From: a virus | DNA: 31,495 nucleotides | Reading direction: 5' to 3' (one strand) | IMG/VR virus record: IMGVR_UViG_3300044815_000033 | Span: 1 to 31,495 of that record | Shown: positions 1 through 5,353 of the stretch, piece by piece | Position numbering within the stretch: the stretch's first letter is position 1 | How the letters are laid out: every line of letters begins with the position of its first letter | Position numbers and translations under genes: made by a program | Notes under the pieces: generated by a model | Seen by the model: only the letters and a program-made list of their open reading frames with translations | The model's database searches: none | Told to the model about the DNA's origin: nothing

Positions 1-86
1 CACTTATTAACAGGATTGATGTCATCAATACTGGTGCCGGCCTTTATGCCGCGGGATCTGAAATCATCGTTCTTGGTCATGATTGA
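1..86 (+). CDS. Tail-fibre C-terminus (wrap-around copy of the end of 30234-31454)
   Basis: This is the last 28 codons and TGA stop of the fibre gene that starts at 30234, repeated here because the circular contig overlaps itself. It is not a separate gene. In a circularised record the fibre gene runs from 30234 through the junction to this stop at 84-86. Confidence 0.95.
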   Translation, partial: LINRIDVINTGAGLYAAGSEIIVLGHD

Positions 87-95
87 TTAGTGTAT

Positions 96-127
96 GAACG
101 TCGCAAGGTATAGATTTTACGACGTTC
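96..127 (+). repeat. Recombination-site-like element S2 (32 bp, dyad symmetric)
   Basis: The element has perfect 8-bp inverted arms, GAACGTCG and CGACGTTC, around a 16-bp centre. It recurs inverted at 849-880 with two differences. A weaker copy in the same orientation lies at 30943-30974 inside the fibre gene. The element is in frame with the cassette and encodes T-S-Q-G-I-D-F-T-T-F. Arms of this size around a non-palindromic centre resemble tyrosine- or serine-recombinase crossover sites. The protein-level motif alone could account for part of the conservation. Confidence 0.65.
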
Positions 128-475
128 GATGTTTACTCAACATCAGAGGTGGACACAGGCCGAAAGTGGGTTGATGGCCGTACTATTTACAGAAAAGTGC
201 TTCGTGGCACCGTTAATATTGCAACCGGAACGGTGAATGTGGCGCATGGTATTTCGGGTCTTACAACTGCATGGGAACTGATTCGATTTTCACAAGCAAT
301 AAAGCTTGCTTCAGCCACAAACACAAATGGTCAAAACACTATCATTCACCGCGAACCCGGAGGCTCACAAAACTGGGCGTGGTTTGCTGACATGGATCAG
401 GTTCAAATGCAGATCGCAGCTTCATACCCGTGGGGCAATTCATGGTATACGGTCGTTGTTGAATACGTTAAATAA
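98..475 (+). CDS. Silent tail-fibre C-terminal cassette B
   Basis: The frame is open from 98, just after a stop at 95-97, and runs to TAA at 473-475. There is no usable start before GTG 149 and no Shine-Dalgarno at either place, so it is probably not translated where it stands. It encodes S-Q-G-I-D-F-T-T-F followed by a domain beginning D-V-Y-S-T-S-E-V-D-T-G-R-K-W-V-D-G, which resembles the C-terminal receptor-binding part of many Gram-positive phage tail fibres. The motif aligns codon for codon with residues 238-247 of the fibre at 30234, where a constant shaft changes to a variable tip. The simplest reading is a spare tip expressed only after recombination. The alternative is a decayed or separately started gene from GTG 149 (108 aa). 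Confidence 0.6.
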   Translation, partial: TSQGIDFTTFDVYSTSEVDTGRKWVDGRTIYRKVLRGTVNIATGTVNVAHGISGLTTAWELIRFSQAIKLASATNTNGQNTIIHREPGGSQNWAWFADMDQVQMQIAASYPWGNSWYTVVVEYVK

Positions 476-476
476 T

Positions 477-896
477 TTAGTACGCAACCGGCTTAAATAT
501 AATGAATCCTGAGCCGCTATTTGCAAGCCCTGAAGAGGTGTTTGCACGAAGATCGAACGTAACTGTCGTTCCCGGAGTTACAGCAAGTCTTCCAATGAGC
601 GCAGCTGTCGCGCCATTGTATGTGGTGTTCTGTGTCGTGACGGCCGCAGCAGTACTCACAAGCGTTGTCATATTTTTTATATACACGTTATTGTCGTGCT
701 GCAAGTTGTCTTGATTGCTGATTCTCACCGCACCATATATCTCAACAAAGTTGCAGCCGGCCGGAACTACAACCGCTTTTGTCCCGAGTGATGTGTCTGT
801 GGTGCCGAAGTTTCCGCCGGCCCAACCTGTCCACGTTACAACCGGCGGGAACGTCGTAAAATCTATACTTTGCGACGTTGGGTCCATAGTGAACAC
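477..896 (-). CDS. Tail-fibre C-terminal cassette C, inverted
   Basis: This is the only convincing coding frame on the minus strand (139 aa from GTG 896, or 136 aa from the in-frame ATG at 887-885). After a short lead it encodes T-S-Q-S-I-D-F-T-T-F, the same site-borne motif as cassette B. A beta-rich domain follows, with P-A-G-C-N-F-V-E-I-Y and an ending in G-F-I-I-F-K-P-V-A-Y, typical of a jelly-roll-like phage head-binding or receptor-binding domain. No Shine-Dalgarno precedes either start; an AT-rich TATAAA lies a few bases upstream on the minus strand. Its stop is one base from the stop of cassette B. I infer a stored alternative fibre tip, in frame with the fibre shaft if joined at the shared element. 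Confidence 0.65.
   Translation of the reverse strand: MFTMDPTSQSIDFTTFPPVVTWTGWAGGNFGTTDTSLGTKAVVVPAGCNFVEIYGAVRISNQDNLQHDNNVYIKNMTTLVSTAAAVTTQNTTYNGATAALIGRLAVTPGTTVTFDLRANTSSGLANSGSGFIIFKPVAY
849..880 (-). repeat. Recombination-site-like element S3 (inverted copy)
   Basis: Reverse-complemented, this 32-bp element matches 96-127 at 30 positions. The differences are the outermost base and one central base (A for G). It is in frame with cassette C. The central 20 bp from GTATAG onward are identical between the two copies, enough for strand exchange without altering either protein. Confidence 0.65.
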
Positions 897-906
897 ATAA
901 TTTATA

Positions 907-960
907 TGTTACAATGAGGACGCAGCACCCCACGCGAATGACGATTCCAGTGGGGCTTTT
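907..960 (+). ncRNA. Extended -10 promoter running directly into a terminator hairpin
   Basis: TG (907-908), one base, then TACAAT (910-915) matches the extended -10 form used across this genome. The expected start near 922 is followed at once by a hairpin pairing CCCCAC with GTGGGG, then CTTTTTG. A transcript would be only about 40 nt. It could be a small RNA, or simply a terminator for the fibre region that happens to follow a promoter-like sequence. Confidence 0.4.
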
Positions 961-1145
961 TGTTTGAAAGACCACTCCCCCGCCGGCTTTTTCGCGGATC
1001 TGCGCAAAAAATGCCAAAATACACGTCACCCCTGTTAAGACCACTCCCCTACCCTACCGAAACGCCCGAAAAAAGGGCTTTTTGTTTGATTTCGTGTGTT
1101 TTTGAGTGAGTGGGGGAGAGGGGAGGGGAGTGATGATTGCATGGG
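961..1145 (+). other. Intergenic stretch with duplicated motifs, weak terminator and purine-rich tract
   Basis: No convincing gene lies here. The 13-mer AAGACCACTCCCC occurs at 968-980 and 1037-1049, and GGGCTTTTTGTTTGA occurs near 953-967 and again near 1075-1089, so the area looks like a partial duplication of a terminator region. A weak hairpin, GCCC (1064-1067) with GGGC (1075-1078) followed by Ts, may terminate transcription. Positions 1103-1132 are almost purely A/G with runs of four or five Gs on the top strand. Confidence 0.4.
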
Positions 1146-1154
1146 TGGTATAAT
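1146..1154 (+). promoter_or_regulatory. Promoter of the lysis operon
   Basis: TG, one base and a perfect TATAAT (1149-1154) form an extended -10 box. A strong Shine-Dalgarno (AAGGAGGAG, near 1170-1178) and the ATG at 1184 follow. No clear -35 box is visible. It should drive 1184 through 2485. Confidence 0.7.
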
Positions 1155-1183
1155 AGAATAGTAAAGACATAAGGAGGAGAATC

Positions 1184-1279
1184 ATGAGCGAAACAGAACA
1201 ACAAGATCTTCCGGTTTCTGATGACATTTTTGTGGCACCAGACAACACGAAAGAGCCGACTGAGGAGGAATCAAAATAA
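1184..1279 (+). CDS. 31-aa acidic peptide opening the lysis operon
   Basis: ATG 1184 sits behind a near-perfect Shine-Dalgarno and a perfect extended -10 promoter. The stop overlaps the ATG of the endolysin (TAATG at 1277-1281), so the two are translationally coupled. The 31-residue product is rich in Glu, Asp, Thr and Ser with no hydrophobic stretch, hence soluble and acidic. I do not recognise a family. Its position suggests either a leader that couples translation into the lysin or a small lysis regulator. It also ends in a string of GAG/GAA codons that supply the Shine-Dalgarno for the lysin. Confidence 0.7.
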   Translation: MSETEQQDLPVSDDIFVAPDNTKEPTEEESK

Positions 1280-2139
1280 TGGCATTCCGTCAAAAATATT
1301 TACCAAACATTGGCATTGCCGCGGTCCGCGGTTGGTGCTTAAAATACATTGATGACGCGGGAAGCGCGCCGACTCGCAGGGCCACAGCACAGCTCGCGTC
1401 TGACGCAGAAAAATCGGCCGGACGTTTGCGCGGCGATGACTTGCCTGTTGGCGTTTGGGTGGTCCTATTCTACGCACTGACGCGTGGAGCTTATGCCGGA
1501 CTTGGACATGTTCAGTTCGCACGAAAGAATGCTGATGGCAGCGTTGAGATTCATGACAGTGAAGTTCACGCCGGAGCGCGCGCGCCGTACACTAGCATTG
1601 CGCAAGTGCTTGCATGGTTCGGTCCATCAACCGGAATCACCTATTCAGGTTGGTCAACACAATGTGATGGCCGCGAATATGCTGAAGAGTATGCGCCGGT
1701 TGTTGCTTCAAACGATGTGATTGCTGATCAAGTGATCGCAGGTGCTTGGGGAACTGGTGACGATCGCAAGGCTCGTCTCGCGGCTGCCGGTTACGACTAC
1801 ACCGCGATTCAAGCGATTGTGAATCAAAAACTTGGTGGCGCAAAACCATCATTGCTTCCAAACGATCAAATTGCTGCGCAAGTTATTGCCGGTGCATGGG
1901 GCGTGGGTGATGATCGAAAAGCTCGACTTGCTGCGGCGGGTTATGACGCGGCGGCTGTTCAGGCTGAAGTGAATGCGCAAATGGGCCACAACGCAGCAAC
2001 AAAGTCGAATGATCAAATTGCAAACGAAGTGATCGCACAGCAATGGGGTAAGGGTCAAGAACGAAAAGACCGTCTCGCGGCTGCCGGTTACGACTACACT
2101 GCGATTCAAGCACTCGTGAATCAGAAGCTCGGATTCTAG
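1279..2139 (+). CDS. Endolysin: cysteine peptidase/amidase-like domain plus three Cpl-7 (CW_7) repeats
   Basis: This enzyme would cut host peptidoglycan at the end of infection. Residues 1-135 look like an NlpC/P60- or CHAP-like hydrolase: Cys20 in R-G-W-C-L-K-Y, His77 in G-L-G-H-V-Q-F and an acidic residue in E-I-H-D-S (90-94) are the likely catalytic set. From residue 145 there are three tandem repeats of about 42 residues (starting near 145, 195 and 244), each with N-D-x-I-A, a W-G-x-G segment and R-L-A-A-A-G-Y-D. This is the signature of the Cpl-7/CW_7 muropeptide-binding domain. There is no signal peptide, so export depends on the holin just downstream. Cpl-7 repeats are common in lysins acting on actinobacteria and streptococci. 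The start is fixed by overlap with the preceding stop. Confidence 0.88.
   Translation: MAFRQKYLPNIGIAAVRGWCLKYIDDAGSAPTRRATAQLASDAEKSAGRLRGDDLPVGVWVVLFYALTRGAYAGLGHVQFARKNADGSVEIHDSEVHAGARAPYTSIAQVLAWFGPSTGITYSGWSTQCDGREYAEEYAPVVASNDVIADQVIAGAWGTGDDRKARLAAAGYDYTAIQAIVNQKLGGAKPSLLPNDQIAAQVIAGAWGVGDDRKARLAAAGYDAAAVQAEVNAQMGHNAATKSNDQIANEVIAQQWGKGQERKDRLAAAGYDYTAIQALVNQKLGF
1774..2099 (+). repeat. Near-identical DNA within endolysin CW_7 repeats
   Basis: A 29-bp stretch at 1774-1802 is repeated exactly at 2071-2099, in the first and third cell-wall-binding repeats. The middle repeat is diverged at the DNA level. Identical DNA in repeats 1 and 3 suggests recent duplication or gene conversion and gives scope for loss or gain of a repeat. 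Confidence 0.8.
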
Positions 2140-2140
2140 C

Positions 2141-2485
2141 ATGGACGCTGTGATCACCATCATTGGAGTGTTCCTGAGTGATTTGTTCGCAGTGAATTGG
2201 GCCGGATTGATCGGTGCCGCTATTGCAAGCGGTGCCGGCCTCACGGTCGTCACGCAGCTTCTCAAGGTCCAATGGATCAAGGTTCCGGCAAAGAATAATC
2301 CACGGCTCGTGTCATTTGCATTGGCGCTTGTCGTTGGTATTATCAGCGCGATCGCTTCCGGACTGGTCCTGAGTTCAATCACCACATTGATCGTCTTCAC
2401 TATCATCGCATTCATCGTCAGTGGACTCACCTATGACGCAGTGAAAGGCCTTGTGGCGGAAGCCAAAAGCGAAGATTCAAAATAG
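2141..2485 (+). CDS. Holin
   Basis: This 114-aa protein has three hydrophobic segments (about residues 3-35, 57-78 and 80-98) and a charged C-terminal tail (K-G-L-V-A-E-A-K-S-E-D-S-K). It begins one base after the endolysin stop. Size, membrane content and position fit a holin that permeabilises the membrane and releases the lysin. Holins are too diverse for me to name the family. The gene is the last of the lysis operon and is followed by a strong terminator at 2537-2567. Confidence 0.75.
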   Translation: MDAVITIIGVFLSDLFAVNWAGLIGAAIASGAGLTVVTQLLKVQWIKVPAKNNPRLVSFALALVVGIISAIASGLVLSSITTLIVFTIIAFIVSGLTYDAVKGLVAEAKSEDSK

Positions 2486-2495
2486 ATTGATCATC

Positions 2496-2567
2496 TGATA
2501 CAATGATCGTGTAGGGAAGAAAGCCCCCTACAGTAGAAAAAGGGACACTCTGCGAGGGTCCCTTTTT
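2496..2567 (+). ncRNA. Promoter plus short two-hairpin RNA ending in a strong terminator
   Basis: TG, one base, then TACAAT (2499-2504) predicts transcription from about 2511. The RNA would open with a GTAGGG/CCCTAC hairpin (2511-2516 with 2526-2531). It would end at a perfect 10-bp terminator stem (2537-2546 with 2558-2567) with a run of Us. The product is about 57 nt with no start codon of use. It may be a small RNA; the second hairpin also terminates the lysis operon. Confidence 0.5.
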
Positions 2568-2571
2568 CGTG

Positions 2572-2577
2572 TATCAT
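2572..2577 (+). promoter_or_regulatory. -10 box placed for a leaderless start at 2584
   Basis: TATCAT is followed by exactly six bases and then ATG 2584, where there is no Shine-Dalgarno. Transcription starting seven bases after the hexamer would begin at the A of the start codon. The same spacing recurs at 13592 and 25976. Confidence 0.5.
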
Positions 2578-2583
2578 TATATT

Positions 2584-3012
2584 ATGGCAAAAAACGTGAC
2601 ACCGCTTGAGCATGAAGAACAAGTGAAAGTGATTGAATGGCTGAAGACCGAAAACGATTTGGCAGCATTATTCAAAACGCGCGGACTCGATCCAATCATG
2701 TTCAGCGCGATCGCAAATGGACATTATCAGCCGTCAATCAAGCAACAGAACTCACTCAAGGCGGAGGGCATGAACTCCGGAGTGCCTGATTTGCTCATTA
2801 TCGTGCCGCAGAATCGTTGCAAGCTCGGCAAAGCATTGATGTTATGGATCGAAATGAAAAGGCTTCAGGGAGCTTCTGTGAGTGCCTCACAGCATGAATG
2901 GATTACTGCGATCAATACAGTGTCCGGCGATAAAGGCGATGTGGGCGCATTTATTTGTTATGGCCATAAAGAGGCGATCAATTTATTGAAAGATTTTGTG
3001 ATTAAATTATGA
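2584..3012 (+). CDS. VRR-NUC (PD-(D/E)XK) nuclease
   Basis: This 142-aa protein is small, as phage VRR-NUC proteins usually are. The core is visible: G-V-P-D-L-L-I-I (near residue 67-75) carries the catalytic Asp, W-I-E-M-K-R (near 90-96) is the E-x-K element, and S-x-x-Q-H-E-W follows it. Family members are Holliday-junction or flap-type nucleases acting in replication and recombination. Here the gene stands alone between the lysis terminator and the replication region. I chose ATG 2584 because a further-upstream GTG would fall inside the terminator and promoter, and because 2584 fits a leaderless transcript. The longer open frame from 2569 is unlikely to be used. Confidence 0.85.
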   Translation: MAKNVTPLEHEEQVKVIEWLKTENDLAALFKTRGLDPIMFSAIANGHYQPSIKQQNSLKAEGMNSGVPDLLIIVPQNRCKLGKALMLWIEMKRLQGASVSASQHEWITAINTVSGDKGDVGAFICYGHKEAINLLKDFVIKL

Positions 3013-3200
3013 TATTATTTATTGAGAAGCAGATTGCTTCCCCTGTCAGAGAGGACAAAATTATATGATCAGCCATGAGCGATCGGGCCTCATCAGACCA
3101 AGGGGGTGATCTGTATCTCGCGTCCACTGCGTCAGTGTGGTCCCTGTTTTCCTTAGGGTGGAAACGTGCTGATCCCACACGCTAAAGGGATCTTTTCTTG
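3013..3200 (+). ncRNA. Structured non-coding stretch ending in an intrinsic terminator
   Basis: No coding frame fits. The stretch holds a perfect hairpin (GAAGCA-GAT-TGCTTC, near 3026-3040), a nested pairing of GTGTGG with CCACAC enclosing TCCCT/AGGGT, and a terminator GATCCC (3171-3176) with GGGATC (3187-3192) followed by TTTTCTTG. It could be the structured 3' end of the nuclease mRNA or an independent small RNA. I find no convincing promoter inside it, and I do not recognise an Rfam family. Confidence 0.4.
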
Positions 3201-3209
3201 TGGTCAGAC

Positions 3210-3238
3210 TTGACAGAAAAGCCATTGTGTGCTAATAT
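3210..3238 (+). promoter_or_regulatory. Classical -35/-10 promoter
   Basis: TTGACA (3210-3215), a 17-bp spacer and TAATAT (3233-3238) form the clearest two-box promoter in the genome, unlike the extended -10 promoters elsewhere. It faces the 40-aa gene at 3271 and may be a strong early promoter read by the unmodified host sigma factor. Confidence 0.7.
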
Positions 3239-3270
3239 AATTAAGTAACAAACAAGGAAACAAAAACATT

Positions 3271-3393
3271 ATGGAAAATTTCAAAATCTACCGATCAAAC
3301 AAATACGATGTCAAAGAGAACCTCAAAATGAAGATCCGAAACGAATTGCCATCAATCATAAGCAAAATTGACAATTTCTTTGAAAATCATTAA
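3271..3393 (+). CDS. 40-aa basic/amphipathic small protein, unknown
   Basis: The frame starts at ATG 3271 and stops at 3391-3393. It lies between a strong promoter and a strong terminator, so it is a one-gene transcription unit. A Shine-Dalgarno-like AAGGA lies 12 bases upstream, which is a little far. The product is Lys- and Asn-rich with a predicted amphipathic helix (K-M-K-I-R-N-E-L-P-S-I-I-S-K-I). No family is recognised. Its own classical promoter next to the replication region suggests an early host-takeover or regulatory peptide, but this is inference. The RNA itself could instead be the functional product. Confidence 0.55.
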   Translation: MENFKIYRSNKYDVKENLKMKIRNELPSIISKIDNFFENH

Positions 3394-3431
3394 GATGAAA
3401 CCATTGCTCGCACGACAAATCTCACACACTT

Positions 3432-3465
3432 AAAAAGCCGCACTGCCACGCGGCTTTTTTATTTG
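3432..3465 (+). terminator. Intrinsic terminator
   Basis: A perfect 10-bp stem (3432-3441 with 3450-3459) of the form AAAAAGCCGC/GCGGCTTTTT with an 8-base loop is followed by further Ts. It ends the 3210-3393 unit and works in principle on both strands because of the A-rich and T-rich flanks. Confidence 0.85.
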
Positions 3466-3770
3466 GAAGTTTTCCACCGGTCCTGTGGATTGCATGTGCA
3501 TAAACACTTCCCTTTCGTTCAGAGATTGGACACTCAATGTCTCAAAATTGGACACTCAATGTCCAGAAATTACACGTTTAACAGTGACTAGAACAGTATT
3601 TTAGAAAAGCACTTTAGAATTCAATAAATTGAATTGGCTACGCGTGAAAATTTTTGGGTTGTTGAATTAAATTTCATTATGCTACAATAAGGACATCAGC
3701 CGATTCATCAATCAGCCGATAAACTACAAAAACATTGTTTGAGGGGTTGAACATTCTTCGTTTCCTGTTG
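3466..3770. other. Candidate replication origin / operator region
   Basis: There is no gene here. Sequence elements, in order: two DnaA-box-like sites in opposite orientation near 3469-3492 (TTTTCCACC and TGTGGATTG, each about 7 of 9 to the consensus); two copies of GGACACTCAATGTC near 3528 and 3550, each an imperfect or perfect palindrome GGACA-n5-TGTCC; an AT-rich palindrome AATTCAAT-AA-ATTGAATT near 3618-3635; and AT-rich DNA up to a promoter at 3680. A replication initiator gene follows. Iterons, operators and an unwinding element would be expected in such a place. Function is inferred. Confidence 0.45.
3680..3720 (+). promoter_or_regulatory. Upstream promoter and leader repeat of the replication gene
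   Basis: TG, one base, TACAAT (3683-3688) is an extended -10 box. The transcript would begin near 3695 with ATCAGCCGAT, repeated at 3711-3720. CCGATTCATC (3700-3709) is the exact complement of GATGAATCGG (3783-3792), which contains the ATG of the replication gene. A transcript from this promoter could therefore fold to hide that start. Confidence 0.5.
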
Positions 3771-3776
3771 TATAAT
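3747..3776 (+). promoter_or_regulatory. Proximal promoter of the replication gene
   Basis: TTGAAC (3747-3752), an 18-bp spacer and TATAAT (3771-3776) predict a start at about 3783-3784. ATG 3784 lies eight bases after the -10, so transcripts from here would be leaderless or nearly so and would lack the pairing segment at 3700-3709. Confidence 0.6.
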
Positions 3777-3783
3777 AAAGGAG

Positions 3784-4668
3784 ATGAATCGGACGGCCCC
3801 CTCAAAAAAGGGGGCTTTCTTTATGCAAAAAATCGGTGGAGTGAAAAGACGATCGGGAACCGTTATATTTGACGATCTCGCATTCAAACTCACACCATCG
3901 GAAAGAATAATCTTTGGAATAATTCACCGCTTCTCAGGCTATAAGCTCGGAGAATGTCGATTGAAACCGGCAGCGATCCAAAAGCTTGCCGGCGTGTCAC
4001 GATCAACCGTCTATAATGCAACAAAGCACCTGATGGATCTCGGAATGGTGAAAGTGGTCCGGCACCGGAAAGCAAACGGCGCTTATTTCCGCGCACTCAA
4101 GGTGATCCGCGAAAACCTCGATGGAATGGCCAAAATGACCGGTGAGGAAATCGAATCAATCGAAACAAAAGTGATCGACAACGGCCGCGCAGCATTCATG
4201 GCAGCGCCGCAGATATTCATTGATCCTGATTATGCAGAACACGAAGCAATGAGCGAACTTGCTGAAGCGATTCCACAAGACGCAATTGACGTACTGAATG
4301 ATTTTGGAGACAACGGTGTGAACGCATTATTGGAATATTGGTTGCAGGAAATGAAAACACCGATCACCAACCGCGTAAAAGCCAACCGGCGCGCAGCGTG
4401 GAACCTGTTGAAAAAGCATGGTCAATATACGCTTCGACAAGCGGTCCAGTTCGCGGCCCTTGCGCAGTTCAATGAATACGCGCCATCAATTTCCGACTAC
4501 GTTGATTTACAATCGAAGTGGGGTCCACTGCATATGTGGGCGCAGAAACGCGCTCATGCGAAACTCATGGAACGATTTGAGGAAATGAGCATTGAGGATC
4601 GCGTTGAATTCAAAAAAGCGAATCCGGAATTGGCGCAAATAATATCACAGAAAAGGAAAGCAATATGA
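3784..4668 (+). CDS. Replication initiator-like protein (winged helix plus phage replisome-organiser C-terminus)
   Basis: The 294-aa protein has an N-terminal helix-turn-helix region (about residues 33-95: S-E-R-I-I-F-G-I-I, then K-L-A-G-V-S-R-S-T-V-Y-N-A-T-K-H-L), which resembles the winged helix of phage and plasmid replication initiators. Its C-terminal region (about 195-255: A-W-N-L-L-K-K-H-G-Q-Y-T-L-R-Q-A-V, then P-S-I-S-D-Y-V-D) resembles Phg_2220_C/DnaD-like replisome organisers. It would bind the nearby origin and recruit the host helicase; no phage polymerase is present. The start is uncertain: ATG 3784 fits a leaderless transcript, while ATG 3823 has an AGGGGG Shine-Dalgarno inside the hairpin 3796-3815. 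Confidence 0.65.
   Translation: MNRTAPSKKGAFFMQKIGGVKRRSGTVIFDDLAFKLTPSERIIFGIIHRFSGYKLGECRLKPAAIQKLAGVSRSTVYNATKHLMDLGMVKVVRHRKANGAYFRALKVIRENLDGMAKMTGEEIESIETKVIDNGRAAFMAAPQIFIDPDYAEHEAMSELAEAIPQDAIDVLNDFGDNGVNALLEYWLQEMKTPITNRVKANRRAAWNLLKKHGQYTLRQAVQFAALAQFNEYAPSISDYVDLQSKWGPLHMWAQKRAHAKLMERFEEMSIEDRVEFKKANPELAQIISQKRKAI
3796..3822 (+). terminator. Terminator-like hairpin inside the 5' end of the replication gene
   Basis: GCCCCCT (3796-3802) pairs perfectly with AGGGGGC (3809-3815) and is followed by TTTCTTT. In codons 5-13 of the long reading frame it would act as an attenuator unless ribosomes are translating through it. Its right arm also supplies the likely Shine-Dalgarno for ATG 3823. 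Confidence 0.55.
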
Positions 4669-5024
4669 CAAAGCGAAGCGAATTCAAGAAACAGATCAAG
4701 AACATTCAAAAGACGTTCACTGACGCAAGTGATGAGCAGATTGAAACCACTGCAACACATTTGATCGGTGTGGTTGATAAATACGTTGCTGAATCAGCAC
4801 AAAAGAATTTTGACAACGGATTCACTGCCGGCAATCACCACGGCCAACAATCAGCACTTGCGGCGTTCGCTGCGGTCCTGAAATCAAATGGCGGCACGTT
4901 GACTGTTACCGCTGAAGACACTGAGGAAATCGGCAAAGCGCAGCACGAAGTCAACGCGGTCCGGAACAAAGATGGCACCATGACTTATACATTAAAAGTT
5001 GCAGTTGCGGAAGAATCGAAGTGA
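4665..5024 (+). CDS. Early protein of unknown function, 119 aa
   Basis: ATG 4665 overlaps the stop of the replication gene (ATGA type), so translation is coupled. The protein is soluble and Lys/Glu-rich, with a helical N-terminal half (residues 5-60) and a C-terminal half rich in Thr and Glu ending in a short beta-like stretch (T-M-T-Y-T-L-K-V-A-V). I recognise no family. Coupling to the initiator suggests a role in replication or its control, which is inference only. Confidence 0.7.
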   Translation: MTKRSEFKKQIKNIQKTFTDASDEQIETTATHLIGVVDKYVAESAQKNFDNGFTAGNHHGQQSALAAFAAVLKSNGGTLTVTAEDTEEIGKAQHEVNAVRNKDGTMTYTLKVAVAEESK

Positions 5025-5206
5025 AAACGATCGTCACATTTGCGGTCCTGATCATTGCGATCTCTGCACTGTCATTGATGTCGATCACCATGCTCGAAGT
5101 CTCAACACGTCAAATGTGTGGGGAAGTGAAGTTGCAAGATTATGTGTCGCGTTCGCCTGATACGCCGGCAAAGTGTTTACAACGATGGCAGAAAGGAGAA
5201 CTTTAA
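5021..5206 (+). CDS. Small membrane-anchored protein, 61 aa
   Basis: GTG 5021 overlaps the preceding stop (GTGA). Residues 4-25 form one strong hydrophobic segment (V-T-F-A-V-L-I-I-A-I-S-A-L-S-L-M). A short polar domain with two Cys residues follows (M-C-G-E and A-K-C-L-Q-R). It is either a membrane anchor or an uncleaved signal with an outside disulphide-capable domain. The family is unknown. Confidence 0.65.
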   Translation: MKTIVTFAVLIIAISALSLMSITMLEVSTRQMCGEVKLQDYVSRSPDTPAKCLQRWQKGEL

Positions 5207-5208
5207 AA

Positions 5209-5328
5209 ATGAGCGCACAAACTGACAAAGCTGCGAACTACATCACTATTGCAATTTTGGTTGTGATTTTGTTGGTGATCATCGCTGCCGCTGCACGATT
5301 CGTGTGGTGGTTGTTCACTGGAAAATAA
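5209..5328 (+). CDS. Single-pass membrane peptide, 39 aa
   Basis: ATG 5209 follows the Shine-Dalgarno AAGGAG at 5193-5198. After eight polar residues the peptide is one transmembrane helix (residues 11-36, Ile/Val/Leu/Ala-rich) ending in F-V-W-W-L-F-T-G-K. With the preceding 61-aa membrane protein it makes a pair of tiny membrane proteins in the early operon. Such peptides often act in superinfection exclusion or host membrane modulation, but nothing here proves it. Confidence 0.65.
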   Translation: MSAQTDKAANYITIAILVVILLVIIAAAARFVWWLFTGK

Positions 5329-5353
5329 TTGAATCTATAAGGAGAAAAAAATT

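Larger units (their letters stand above)
1..127. repeat. Terminal direct repeat from circular assembly, copy 1
   Basis: These 127 bases are identical to the last 127 bases of the window (31369-31495). An exact overlap of odd length equal to a common assembly k-mer size is what a de Bruijn assembler leaves on a circular or circularly permuted molecule. The repeat is therefore most likely artificial, and the true unit is 31,368 bp. It contains the last codons of the tail-fibre gene (stop at 84-86) and the recombination-site-like element 96-127, and it ends exactly at the inner edge of that element. Confidence 0.95.
96..880. other. Putative invertible segment with two tail-to-tail fibre C-terminal cassettes
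   Basis: Two open frames converge here with one base between their stops (plus strand to 475, minus strand from 477). They are flanked by inverted 32-bp elements (96-127 and 849-880) that match at 30 of 32 positions. Both frames begin with the same encoded motif, T-S-Q-x-I-D-F-T-T-F, and then diverge completely. This is the geometry of phage invertible fibre segments such as the Mu G segment, and of shufflons. Recombination between the two sites would exchange which cassette follows the fibre gene. No recombinase gene is recognisable nearby, so activity is inferred. Confidence 0.65.

Noticed and set aside
1-127. Terminal repeat as true phage direct terminal repeats
   Set aside because: A length of exactly 127 matches an assembler k-mer and the position splits the fibre gene; an assembly overlap is far more likely.
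306-512. Overlapping open frames inside cassette B and between cassettes (306-512, 502-714, 715-900 on the plus strand)
   Set aside because: They are antisense or out-of-frame shadows of cassettes B and C; no start signals and no sensible protein composition.
742-1044. 100-codon minus-strand open frame starting at GTG 1044
   Set aside because: It crosses the S3 element out of the frame used by cassette C, runs through the terminator region, and its product has no recognisable domain or start signal.
1103-1145. G-quadruplex in the purine-rich tract before the lysis promoter
   Set aside because: Only three close G runs are present; the fourth is about 14 bases away, too far for a standard quadruplex.
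3090-3096. Minus-strand CTGATGA suggesting a hammerhead ribozyme
   Set aside because: No GAAA-stem III-NUH core follows at the needed place, and the flanking stems do not form a three-way junction.
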